The translations under genes and the position numbers were made by a program. From JAVKBW01 sp964352715 (GTDB lineage Bacteria; Pseudomonadota; Alphaproteobacteria; UBA8366; Aestuariispiraceae), in contig CAYGSU010000011.1 in NCBI GenBank assembly GCA_964352715.1, forward strand, positions 1-64,000: a stretch of DNA of 64,000 bases, read 5' to 3'. The notes under the pieces are model-generated. The model saw only the letters and a program-made list of their open reading frames with translations, was not told the DNA's origin and did not search any database. Shown here in pieces: positions 16,393-24,675 of the stretch. Position 1 is the stretch's first letter. Every line of letters starts with the position of its first letter.

Positions 16393-18003
16393 TTACGACA
16401 CGCGCCACCAGCGTTCGGCAGACCGCGCGCCATCCAGCTCCCAGATGCCGGAAATGATTTCCGGATGCTGGATTGCTTTTTGACGACCGGAAACCCGGTT
16501 GGTGAACCACGGCACGATCGTGCCACCGTCATCACGGCACAGACGCTGCATTTCCGCGTACATTTCCGTCCGCTTGGCCTGATCGAGTTCGCCCTTGGCG
16601 GCATCAAGCAGTTCGTTGAAGCGTGCATTTTCCCAATGGCTTTCGTTCCAGTCTGCGCCTTTCTTGTAGGCGAGCGAGAACATCACGTCCGGCGTCGGCC
16701 GCTGACCCCACTGAACGAAAACGAATGGTTTCACCAGCCATACATTTGACCAGTAACCATCATTCGGCTCACGAATCACATTGATTTCGATACCGGATTG
16801 CCGGGCGGATTCCTGGAACAAAGTCGCCGTATCCACGGCGCCGGGGAACGCCGAATCGGAGGCTGACAGATCAACCGAGATACCGTCAACGCCTGCCTGT
16901 TTAAGATGGAACTTGGCCTTATCGGGATCGTACTGGCGCTGTTCCATTTCATGGTAATAGGGAATGCTGGGGCCAATCGGTGAATCGTTACCGATGGTCG
17001 CATAGCCCTTCATGATCTTCTGGACCGCCTCTTCCCGAGGAAAACCGTACTTCAGAGCCAGGCGGACATCGAGATTATCGAACGGCGCTGTATCACAGAA
17101 CATCGGGATAGTGACATGCGAGCCTGATGCCGTGTCATCAATCTCGATATTCGGATCCCGGCCCATCAGACCAACGGTCTTCAGATCCAGTGTCGTTACC
17201 GCATCGACAGCGCCCGTCTTCAGTGCCGTGCCACGGGCATTCGGATCGTTGATAACCGTGTATTGCACGTCATCGAAATAGCCGGCATCGGACTTGAAGA
17301 AGTTTTCGTGCTTCACCATCTGCGTGCTGACACCGGGCTCATGCGATTCAATCTTGTATGCCCCGGTACCGATACCGCTCTGCCAGTCAATCGTGCCATC
17401 GCCATTCGAGGGCAGGATAACGAGGTGATAGTCAGTCAGCATGTAAGGCATGTCGGCGAAGCCGGAAGATGCCGACAATACGACGCTATCGCCATCAACC
17501 TTGATATCCTCGACTGCCGCCAACTGCGACTTGGCCGCTGATTTGGAATCCTCGCCCCGGTGATAGTTCAGCGAATCGACGACATCCTGCGGTGTGACGG
17601 TCTTGCCGTTATGAAATTCCACACCCTTGCGAATCTTGAAGGACCAGGTCTTCGCATCCGGCGTCGCATCCCAGCTTTCGGCGATTTCACCCGTAATATC
17701 CCCATTGGCTTTCTGTTCCGTGAGGTAATTCCGAGTCGTATGGCTCAACTGGATCATATACACCGCTTCGGTCGTGCCCGGGTCCAGACTGTCCGTCGTG
17801 TTGCCGTCATGCATCCCGATATGGTAACTGCCGCCCCATTGCGGCGTAGCGGCTTCCACCTTTGTAGACCACAGCGTGCTTGCAGCGGCGGCTGTTAAAC
17901 CGGCTGCAGCAGCCCCTTCCATGAACTGGCGGCGTGAGACACGACCGGCCATCGCGCCATCCTTCAGGTTTTCAATCAGTTTTTGAGCTTTCGTAGCGTC
18001 CAT
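16393..18003 (-). CDS. ABC transporter substrate-binding protein, family 5 (peptide/nickel type), Tat-exported
   Basis: A 536-residue extracytoplasmic binding protein from ATG 18003, which has GGAG 8 bases upstream; an in-frame extension to 18099 is less likely. Residues 1-50 form a twin-arginine signal (RVSRRQFMEGAAAAGL, Arg24-Arg25) with a likely cut near KVEA. The mature part has the SBP_bac_5 pattern (SWDATPDAKTWSFKIRKGVEFHNG, TPQDVVDSLNY). Family 5 proteins bind peptides, nickel chelates or opine-like solutes and feed an ABC importer. No permease or ATPase gene adjoins, so it is an orphan in this window. A palindrome lies upstream at 18120-18133. The ligand is unknown. Confidence 0.9.
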   Translation of the reverse strand: MDATKAQKLIENLKDGAMAGRVSRRQFMEGAAAAGLTAAAASTLWSTKVEAATPQWGGSYHIGMHDGNTTDSLDPGTTEAVYMIQLSHTTRNYLTEQKANGDITGEIAESWDATPDAKTWSFKIRKGVEFHNGKTVTPQDVVDSLNYHRGEDSKSAAKSQLAAVEDIKVDGDSVVLSASSGFADMPYMLTDYHLVILPSNGDGTIDWQSGIGTGAYKIESHEPGVSTQMVKHENFFKSDAGYFDDVQYTVINDPNARGTALKTGAVDAVTTLDLKTVGLMGRDPNIEIDDTASGSHVTIPMFCDTAPFDNLDVRLALKYGFPREEAVQKIMKGYATIGNDSPIGPSIPYYHEMEQRQYDPDKAKFHLKQAGVDGISVDLSASDSAFPGAVDTATLFQESARQSGIEINVIREPNDGYWSNVWLVKPFVFVQWGQRPTPDVMFSLAYKKGADWNESHWENARFNELLDAAKGELDQAKRTEMYAEMQRLCRDDGGTIVPWFTNRVSGRQKAIQHPEIISGIWELDGARSAERWWRVS

Positions 18004-18354
18004 TCTTTGTTCTCCACTTTCCCTGTTGCTGTAATGCCTGCGTTTTATCGCCGGGCGTTTTTCTTCCTTGTGCACACGTCGCTCATTCGACACATGCAAT
18101 CGTTAGATGCCTTACAATAGTGGTATATTCCACCAACGTCTAACTTTGCCTTGATAAAAATAAATTCAAAAGACCCGATTGAAAGACTAGGGCGTGACAA
18201 ATTATCAAGACGGAGTTGAGGTTTGCACCATATTCGACTGGACTATCGGTAAATCCTCTTCAAACTGAAAACGCTGTCATCGGTTGCGCAACCCGACGCG
18301 AATCTGAAAAATCATCCCAGCCGGTAGACGGCAGAACGGGTAAGGAGTGTCTGC
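18004..18354. other. 351-base intergenic region between divergent genes
   Basis: No convincing coding sequence is seen. It must hold the promoters of the binding-protein gene (minus) and the epimerase pair (plus). An AT-rich stretch at about 18120-18180 contains the palindrome GTGGTATATTCCAC (18120-18133). AAGGAG at 18340-18345 is the ribosome binding site for the GTG start at 18355. Confidence 0.6.
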
Positions 18355-19359
18355 GTGCAACGTGTATTGATAACTGGTGGCGCCGGCTATGTCGGAAGTC
18401 TTTTGACGCCAGTCCTGTTAGACAAGGGTTTTCACGTCACCGTATACGACATCCTGTATTTCGGGTCGGCTCATCTGCCGCTGGACCATCCCCGCCTGAC
18501 ACTGGTTGAAGCCGATATCCGCGATACCGACCGGTTTGCGGCAGCCTGCGATACCATCGACACAGTCATTCATCTGGCATGCATTTCCAATGATCCGTCG
18601 TTCGAGCTGGACGATGATCTGTCGCGCAGCATCAATTTCGATTGTTTCGAGCCCATGGTCGCAGCGGCCAAGGCGGCCGGCGTGACACGTTTCATTTACG
18701 CATCGACCAGTTCGGTCTACGGCGTGTCGGACGAACCGGAGGTAACCGAAGATCATCCCCTGGTGCCATTGACGCTATACAACAAGTATAAGGGTCAGTG
18801 CGAACCGTTGCTGTTCAAGCACCAGGATGACAATTTTGTCTGCGTCGCGATCCGGCCGTCCACCGTTTGCGGCTATGGCCCGCGCTGCCGGCTCGATCTG
18901 ACCGTCAATATTCTCACCAACCACGCGATCAACAACAACAGGATCACCGTCTTCGGCGGCGAACAGTATCGCCCGAACCTGCATATCAGGGATATGGTGC
19001 GGCTGTACGAGCTGCTGCTGGACCTGCCGGCCTCAAAAATACAGGGAGAAACCTTCAACGCCGGATACCGCAATCTGAAGGTGCGCGAAATTGCCAACAT
19101 CGTTAAGCGCGTCGTAGAGGAAGAATTTCCCGACAAGAAGCCGATCAACATCGTGACAACGGACTCCGATGACAAACGGTCCTATCGCGTAACATCGACA
19201 AAGATCAAGAATGCACTCGGATTCGAACCGGTCTTCACGGTAGAAGACGCGGTGCGCGACCTGTGCGTCGCCTTCAGGGAAGGACACCTGCCGAACAGCA
19301 TGGACGATGACTGGTATTTCAACGTCCGTACAATGAAGCAGCGCGTCGCGGCGGCATGA
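18355..19359 (+). CDS. NAD-dependent epimerase/dehydratase (extended SDR)
   Basis: A 334-residue extended short-chain dehydrogenase that probably epimerises or dehydrates a nucleotide sugar. Start is GTG 18355 with AAGGAG nine bases upstream. Residues 7-14 hold the NAD motif TGGAGYVG, and Tyr142/Lys146 (YNKYK) is the catalytic pair, with ASTSSVYG (about 116-123) providing the Ser/Thr. RPSTVCGYGPRCRLD fits substrate-binding loops of the family. Its last bases overlap the start of the next epimerase (ATGA), so the two are coupled. The precise sugar is unknown. The glycan genes at 3-6.4 kb are 12 kb away and may or may not be linked. Confidence 0.88.
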   Translation: MQRVLITGGAGYVGSLLTPVLLDKGFHVTVYDILYFGSAHLPLDHPRLTLVEADIRDTDRFAAACDTIDTVIHLACISNDPSFELDDDLSRSINFDCFEPMVAAAKAAGVTRFIYASTSSVYGVSDEPEVTEDHPLVPLTLYNKYKGQCEPLLFKHQDDNFVCVAIRPSTVCGYGPRCRLDLTVNILTNHAINNNRITVFGGEQYRPNLHIRDMVRLYELLLDLPASKIQGETFNAGYRNLKVREIANIVKRVVEEEFPDKKPINIVTTDSDDKRSYRVTSTKIKNALGFEPVFTVEDAVRDLCVAFREGHLPNSMDDDWYFNVRTMKQRVAAA

Positions 19360-20509
19360 GCAGCAAACAGACTGCTCTGGTTACCGGCGGCGCCGGTTTT
19401 ATCGGCAGCCATATGGTGGACCTGCTGCTGGAACGCGGCTTCGCTGTCCGAGTTGTCGACAATCTCAGCGGAGGCTTTGAACGCAACCTCGCGCATCACT
19501 CGGGCAATGCCGATCTTTCGGTCGACTGGTCCGATATCCGCANNNNNNNNNNNNNNNNNNNNNNNNNNNNNNNNNNNNNNNNNNNNNNNNNNNNNNNNNN
19601 NNNNNNNNNNNNNNNNNNNNNNNNNNNNNNNNNNNNNNNNNNCTCGCGCATCACTCGGGCAATGCCGATCTTTCGGTCGACTGGTCCGATATCCGCAACC
19701 TCGCCACCGACGCCGCTGTCTTCAAGGAGACGGATTTCATATTCCATTTCGCCGGTATTGGCGACATTGTGCCGTCTATCGAAAAGCCCGCCGACTATCT
19801 TTCCGTCAATGTTCAGGGCACTGTTTCAGTTTTGGAAGGCGCGCGAAACGCCGGGTGCCGCAAGGTTATCTACGCGGCGTCATCCTCCTGCTACGGTCTG
19901 GCCGACACGCCGACGCGCGAAGATCACCCAATCGACCCGCAATACCCCTATGCCCTTTCCAAAAATCTGGGAGAACAGGCCGCCCTGCACTGGCACAAGG
20001 TTTACAGCCTGCCAGTCAACGCCGTGCGTATTTTCAACGCCTATGGAATCCGGTCCCGCACCACCGGTGCCTATGGCGCCGTGTTCGGCGTCTTCCTGAA
20101 ACAGAAACTTGCCGGCCGACCCTTCACCGTTGTCGGCGACGGCACGCAGGTGCGGGATTTTATTTACGCGTCCGATGTCGCCGCCGCTTTCCTGGCGGCT
20201 GCGGAAACGCCGCATTGCGGAGAGGTCTACAATATCGGCGGCGGTGCGCCGCAGTCGGTGAACCGGCTGGTGGCGCTGCTGGGCGGACCTGTGGAGTACA
20301 TCCCCAAACGGCCGGGCGAACCGGAAGCGACCTGGGCGGATATAACCAAAGCGCGGCGAGATCTGGATTGGACGCCCCGCGTCAGTTTCGAGGATGGCGT
20401 CAGCCGTGTCGTGGAAAGGATCGAGGACTGGCGCGATGCGCCCTTGTGGACGCCGGAGAGCATCGAGACGGCGACCGCGAACTGGTTCAGGTTTCTCGGA
20501 AAATCCTAG
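19356..20509 (+). CDS. NAD-dependent epimerase (UDP-glucose 4-epimerase-like), split by a false assembly gap
   Basis: An extended SDR with the NAD motif TGGAGFIGSH at residues 10-19, ASSSCYG, the catalytic YALSK pair and a GalE-like ending (IGGGAPQSVN, DWTPRVSFEDG). The run of 100 N at 19543-19642 is flanked by an exact 55-base duplication (19488-19542 equals 19643-19697). Removing the N and one copy joins 19356-19542 to 19698-20509 in frame and gives 332 residues, the normal length. So the gene is intact and the break is artificial. The substrate is a nucleotide sugar of unknown type. The stop codon TAG lies inside an 18-base inverted-repeat arm. Confidence 0.88.
19543..19642. other. False assembly gap, 100 N, with 55-base duplicated flanks
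   Basis: The 55 bases before the N run (19488-19542) are repeated without mismatch after it (19643-19697). Two contigs overlapped by 55 bases and were not merged, so no sequence is missing and 155 bases here are surplus. Confidence 0.95.
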
Positions 20510-20572
20510 AGCGGTTCACGTTCAATCGGAAGCAGCGTCGACGCGATACAGATAGAACGTGATCCGCTCTAG
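20506..20572. terminator. Long inverted repeat between convergent genes, holding both stop codons
   Basis: Arms CTAGAGCGGTTCACGTTC (20506-20523) and GAACGTGATCCGCTCTAG (20555-20572) are complementary in 17 of 18 positions and enclose a 31-base loop. The TAG stop of the epimerase (20507-20509) and that of the MoaD-like gene on the other strand (20569-20571) are both within the arms. It may act as a two-way terminator and looks like a repetitive palindromic element. A 13-base match to one arm occurs at 32420-32432. Confidence 0.75.
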
Positions 20573-20814
20573 CCGCCCGCCAGCCGTGGCAGGACATACA
20601 CTTCGCTGTCCGGCGGAATAGGCTGGAACCAGTTGTCCTGATACAAAGTGCCTTCGATGGCGACGGCAACACCGCGATCCAGCGTCGGCTTCAGTTTCGG
20701 ATATTCCTTACCCAGCCAACGCAGCAATTCGATAATCGTCTTGGCTTCGACTTCGTAGTATTCGCGGTTGTCCGCAAACTTGTTTAGCGAGCCCCAAAGC
20801 ACGACCCGCACCAT
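20569..20814 (-). CDS. MoaD/ThiS-family small protein
   Basis: An 81-residue ubiquitin-like sulfur carrier. It ends in PRLAGG, with the Gly-Gly tail that is adenylated and thiocarboxylated in MoaD and ThiS. It follows the molybdenum hydroxylase large-subunit gene by 60 bases on the same strand and is probably the last gene of that operon. By context it may serve molybdopterin sulfur insertion or maturation of this enzyme; no MoaE or E1-like partner is nearby. Alternatively it is a special carrier with another target. The stop codon lies in the arm of the inverted repeat. Confidence 0.8.
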   Translation of the reverse strand: MVRVVLWGSLNKFADNREYYEVEAKTIIELLRWLGKEYPKLKPTLDRGVAVAIEGTLYQDNWFQPIPPDSEVYVLPRLAGG

Positions 20815-20841
20815 GACTGCCTCCCTGGAACTGGCCCGACG

Positions 20842-20865
20842 CGGGCGGCCGTTTCCGACCGCCCG
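20842..20865 (-). promoter_or_regulatory. Intercistronic hairpin in the molybdenum hydroxylase operon
   Basis: Arms CGGGCGG and CCGCCCG with a 10-base loop lie 9 bases after the large-subunit stop and before the MoaD-like start. No T-run follows, so it more likely stabilises or processes the mRNA than terminates it. Confidence 0.4.
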
Positions 20866-20874
20866 TTCCGGTAT

Positions 20875-23133
20875 TTACTGTGACAACGCCTTCAGCAGTT
20901 TCGGCGGCGAGATCGGAAGATCGGTCATCCGTACACCTGTGGCGTGTGAAACGGCATTCGCAATTGCCGCAAGCGGCGGCACGATCGACGTTTCACCAAC
21001 ACCGCGAACCCCGTAAGGGTGGCCCGGGTTGGGAATTTCCAGGATTTGCGTGTCGATCATCGGCAGATCGGACGCAACCGGAATGCGGTAGTCGAGGAAA
21101 CCTGAATTCTCCAACAAACCCTTGTCGTTGTAGATGTATTCCTCGTTCAGCGCCCAGCCGATGCCCTGCACCGCACCGCCCTGGTACTGCCCTTCGACAT
21201 AGCTCGGGTGAACCGCCTTGCCGGCATCCTGCAGCACCGTATAGCGAAGGATGGAGGTGCGGCCGGTTTCCTTGTCGACTTCCACATCCGCGATATGCGT
21301 TGCGAAGCTGACACCAGCGCCATCCGCATTGCATTCGGTATGCCCTGCGATCGGTCCGCCCGTATTAGGCGCATCCGCAGCGATTTCCGCCAGCGACAAC
21401 GGTTTGTGGTCACCCGCATTGGCGCCGGAAGGCACGGCATGGCCGTTTTCCCATTTCACGGCATCGACATCGATGCCCCACATCTGGGCGGCACGAGCAC
21501 ACATTTTCTGCTTCGCTTCACGCGCGGCATCGATGATCGCCTTGCCGCCGGCAAAGGTGACCCGGCTGCCATCCGTGACATCGTTGTAACCGAGCGAGCC
21601 GGTATCGACGATGGCGGCACGAACATTCTCGTAGGGAATGCCGAGTTCTTCCGCCGCCATCAGGCAGTAGGAAGCCCGCGACCCGCCGATGTCAGGCGTA
21701 CCGACCGAGATATTCACCGTTCCGTCCGGCGTAATGTTCAGCGATACCGCCGTCTGACCGCCGAAGTTGAACCAGAACCCGCAGGCAACGCCGCGCCCCT
21801 GGTTCGGCCCGAGCGGCACAGAATAGTTCGGATGAGCTTTAGCCGCTTCCAGCGTCGTCTTCAGGCCGATGGCCGGATAGACCGGGCCGTAGGATGATTT
21901 CGTACCTTCGTCAGCCGCGTTCTTGATACGGAAATCAAGTGGATCCATACCCAGCTTTTCGGAAAGTTCCTGAATGACGCTATCGACCGCGAAACAGGCC
22001 ATCGGTGCGCCCGGCGCACGGTAGGCTGCCTGTTTCGGGCGGTTGGTGACGACGTCGTAACCAACTGCACGAACGTTATCGAGATCATAGCAGGCAAAGG
22101 CCGACATTGCGCCGAACGGCACGGCTGATCCCGGATAAGCGCCACCCTGATACTTCAGGATAGCGTCCGCAGCCACAATACGGCCGTCCTTTGTCGCGCC
22201 GATTTTAACCCACATCGAACTGGATGAGGTTGGCCCGGAGGCCCGGAAAACTTCGTCCCGCGTCATCGTGATCTTGACCGGACGATTCGCCTTGCGGCTC
22301 AGCGCGGCGGCTACAGGTTCGATAAACACCGTCGTCTTGCCGCCGAATCCACCGCCGATTTCGGACGACTGAACACGCAGCTTCGAATACGGAATGCCGA
22401 GCAGGTTGCAGACGGCATCGCGAACCATGTAATGGCCCTGCGTGCAAACCCACAAATCACCCGACCCGTCCGGCGAGAGATTGGCCAGGCAGGCATGCGG
22501 TTCGATATAGCCCTGATGGGTCGCCTCGGTCTTGAATTCGCGTTCGACGACAACATCGGCCTTCGCAAAGCCGGCATCGACATCACCGTGGCCGAACTCG
22601 AACCGTTCCGCCACGTTCGACGGCTTGGTCGGCGCCGGTTCGACACCGGCAGTGATCATGTCGGGGTACAGCAGCGGCGCATCATCGGCCATTGCGGCGT
22701 CAACATCCGTCACATGCGGCAGAACTTCGTAATCGACGTCGATCAGCTTCAGCGCCTTGCGGGCAACCGCGTTGGAAACCGCCGCCACAGCCGCGACGGC
22801 ATGGCCGTCATACAACGCCTTCTCGCGCGCCATAATGTTCACTCGAATGTTTGTGGCATCGCCTTCATCCTGTTCGACCGAAAAATCTTCCGCCGTCACG
22901 ACGGCCTTGACGCCCGGAAGCGCCTTCGCCTTGGAAACGTCGATCGACTTGATTTTCGCATGGGCGTGCGGCGATCGGAGAATTTTTCCGACCAGCATGC
23001 CCGGTGCAACGGCGTCAGCGCCGAATTTCGCGCGACCGGTAACTTTCTCAATACCGTCCGGCCGAATCGGGCGCGTGCCGACATACTTGAACGAGGTCCG
23101 TGGTTTTGTGTCCTGATCAGAATCAAGCGGCAT
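20875..23133 (-). CDS. Molybdenum hydroxylase large subunit (xanthine dehydrogenase/CoxL family)
   Basis: A 752-residue molybdopterin-binding catalytic subunit that hydroxylates a heterocycle, aldehyde or similar carbon. Visible signatures are EIGGGFGGKTTVF (cofactor-binding loop), AYRAPGAPMACF (active-site loop) and GVRGVGETS with the catalytic Glu at residue 714. The loop lacks the AYxCSFR sequence of true carbon monoxide dehydrogenase, so CO is not expected to be the substrate. It overlaps the Fe-S subunit gene by 11 bases. Length is normal. Substrate is unassigned; nicotinate-, purine- or aldehyde-type oxidation are options. Confidence 0.92.
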   Translation of the reverse strand: MPLDSDQDTKPRTSFKYVGTRPIRPDGIEKVTGRAKFGADAVAPGMLVGKILRSPHAHAKIKSIDVSKAKALPGVKAVVTAEDFSVEQDEGDATNIRVNIMAREKALYDGHAVAAVAAVSNAVARKALKLIDVDYEVLPHVTDVDAAMADDAPLLYPDMITAGVEPAPTKPSNVAERFEFGHGDVDAGFAKADVVVEREFKTEATHQGYIEPHACLANLSPDGSGDLWVCTQGHYMVRDAVCNLLGIPYSKLRVQSSEIGGGFGGKTTVFIEPVAAALSRKANRPVKITMTRDEVFRASGPTSSSSMWVKIGATKDGRIVAADAILKYQGGAYPGSAVPFGAMSAFACYDLDNVRAVGYDVVTNRPKQAAYRAPGAPMACFAVDSVIQELSEKLGMDPLDFRIKNAADEGTKSSYGPVYPAIGLKTTLEAAKAHPNYSVPLGPNQGRGVACGFWFNFGGQTAVSLNITPDGTVNISVGTPDIGGSRASYCLMAAEELGIPYENVRAAIVDTGSLGYNDVTDGSRVTFAGGKAIIDAAREAKQKMCARAAQMWGIDVDAVKWENGHAVPSGANAGDHKPLSLAEIAADAPNTGGPIAGHTECNADGAGVSFATHIADVEVDKETGRTSILRYTVLQDAGKAVHPSYVEGQYQGGAVQGIGWALNEEYIYNDKGLLENSGFLDYRIPVASDLPMIDTQILEIPNPGHPYGVRGVGETSIVPPLAAIANAVSHATGVRMTDLPISPPKLLKALSQ

Positions 23134-23614
23134 TGGACTTCTCCTGTCTCATTTCCGCAGCGGTATCCAGGACCGCACGGATAATTTTATCATAACCGGT
23201 GCAGCGGCAAAGGTTACCCGCCAGCCAGTAGCGGGTTTCTTCTTCCGTCGGGTCCGGGTTGTGTTCCAGCAGCGATTTTGCCGCAATCAGAAAACCGGGC
23301 GTACAGATCCCGCACTGCAAGGCGGCATGTTCAAGAAACTTGGTTTGCAGCGGATGAAGTTCATCGCCGTCGGCCAGCCCTTCGATGGTCTCTACCTTCT
23401 TGCCGCTGGCTTCAGCGCCCAGCATCAGGCAGGCGCAGACCAGCCGCCCGTCGACCGTCACACTGCAGGCGCCGCAGTCGCCGGTGCCACAGCCTTCCTT
23501 CGTGCCGGTCATGCCGAGCCTGTCGCGCAGCACATCCAGTAGCGTGTCTTCGGCATCGCAAAGATATTCCATTGCATCGCCGTTTATGGTCGTTTGTACG
23601 TGAATCTGACTCAT
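23123..23614 (-). CDS. Molybdenum hydroxylase [2Fe-2S] subunit
   Basis: A 163-residue electron-transfer subunit with two [2Fe-2S] sites. The plant-ferredoxin-like N-terminal site is GCGTGDCGACSV plus a later Cys, and the helical C-terminal site is QCGICTPG plus LCRCTGY. It carries electrons from the Mo centre to the FAD subunit. It overlaps the preceding FAD gene by four bases and the next gene by 11, so the three subunits are made together. Length is typical. Confidence 0.94.
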   Translation of the reverse strand: MSQIHVQTTINGDAMEYLCDAEDTLLDVLRDRLGMTGTKEGCGTGDCGACSVTVDGRLVCACLMLGAEASGKKVETIEGLADGDELHPLQTKFLEHAALQCGICTPGFLIAAKSLLEHNPDPTEEETRYWLAGNLCRCTGYDKIIRAVLDTAAEMRQEKSNAA

Positions 23615-24474
23615 TTATTCGCCTCCGCGCGGTCCCGCGCAATTGCGGCCGCCCGGCGTGTCAGCACACCGGCAACCTGGATTCTGTATTCAACCGTGCC
23701 GCGTTTGTCGGCGATCGGCTTCGCCGCCGCGGAACAGGCCTGCGCCGCTTTTTCAAGAGCAGCGTCATCGCATTTCGTGCCGATCAGCGCCTTGGCGGCT
23801 TCCTCGACAAGCAGGACTGTCGGCGCAACCGCACCCAGCCCAACCCGGGCCGCCGTGCAGACGCCGCTATCATCCAGCGTCAGCGAAACGCCGACGCCGA
23901 CAACAGCGATATCCATTTCCGTGCGCGGAATGAAACGCAGATAGGCATCACCCGACTTCGCCGGACGCGACGGCAGGAACACGCTCTCGACCAGTTCACC
24001 CTTGGCAAGTGTGGTCTTGCCCGGCTTGTCATGAATTTTCTCGACCGGAACATCCCGGCTGCCATCCGGCCCGACCACCCGTGCGGTCGCACCGGCTGCA
24101 ACCATTGCCGGCACACTGTCGGCCGCCGGCGAGGCATTACAGAGGTTACCGACCATGGTCGCCCGCCCCTGGATCTGTGTCGATCCGATCAGGGCTGCTG
24201 CTTCGACAACACCCGGCCACATGGCGCTGAGCCCGTCATGCTCGCTCATTTCAGCACTCGAAACGGCAGCGCCAATGCGATATCCACCGTCTTCTTCAAC
24301 GATCGATTTCATCGCTTCGATCCGTTTCAGATCGATGACAAGATCGGGTTCGATCCGTCCTGACTTGAGCTGGACCAGCAGGTCAGTCCCGCCCGCCAAC
24401 AGTTTCGTTATTCCTTTTTCACCTGCGAGCAGCGCAACGGCGTTGGCTGTCGTTTCTGGAGCTTCGTAACGCAT
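23611..24474 (-). CDS. Molybdenum hydroxylase FAD-binding subunit
   Basis: A 287-residue FAD subunit of the CoxM/XdhB type and the first gene of the operon. LLAGGTDLLVQLK near residue 30-45 binds the FAD pyrophosphate, and TIGGN-like function is taken by ATMVGNLCNASPAAD. The C-terminal domain (SLTLDDSGVCTAARVGLGAV) follows the CO_deh_flav_C pattern. The start is ATG 24474. About 73-109 bases upstream lie two near-identical 15-base direct repeats that may bind a regulator. Electrons leave the complex through this subunit to an unknown acceptor. Confidence 0.92.
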   Translation of the reverse strand: MRYEAPETTANAVALLAGEKGITKLLAGGTDLLVQLKSGRIEPDLVIDLKRIEAMKSIVEEDGGYRIGAAVSSAEMSEHDGLSAMWPGVVEAAALIGSTQIQGRATMVGNLCNASPAADSVPAMVAAGATARVVGPDGSRDVPVEKIHDKPGKTTLAKGELVESVFLPSRPAKSGDAYLRFIPRTEMDIAVVGVGVSLTLDDSGVCTAARVGLGAVAPTVLLVEEAAKALIGTKCDDAALEKAAQACSAAAKPIADKRGTVEYRIQVAGVLTRRAAAIARDRAEANK

Positions 24475-24546
24475 TCGGATGTCTCTCCCATATTGAGATC
24501 AGGATCATACATCGGCCTGATTTTCGCTTGCAACCAATCACTGGCA

Positions 24547-24583
24547 CATAGCCGCCATGCACTCAAGGCATAGCTCCCATGCA
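24547..24583 (-). promoter_or_regulatory. Pair of direct repeats upstream of the molybdenum hydroxylase operon
   Basis: CATAGCCGCCATGCA (24547-24561) and CATAGCTCCCATGCA (24569-24583) match in 13 of 15 positions with a 22-base period, about two helix turns. They are 73-109 bases upstream of the FAD-subunit start. Operator function is inferred. Confidence 0.4.
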
Positions 24584-24675
24584 TTTTTATAATGGCAAAC
24601 GATCAGCCTGAGACCTGTTGATGAATTTCCCTTTCCACATTTGTATCAACGCAGGAATGCCGGCGCAAACTACCG

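Noticed and set aside
18216..18509. 97-codon frame overlapping the epimerase start
   Set aside because: It runs in another frame into the epimerase gene, has no ribosome site and no recognisable composition; the GTG start at 18355 with AAGGAG is better.
19453..20562. Long alternative frames across the second N run
   Set aside because: They arise only from the duplicated 55 bases and the 100 N; after collapse the epimerase frame is the sole coding choice.
20875..24474. Carbon monoxide dehydrogenase (CoxMSL)
   Set aside because: The subunit order is the same, but the active-site loop reads AYRAPG instead of AYxCSFR, so CO oxidation is not supported.
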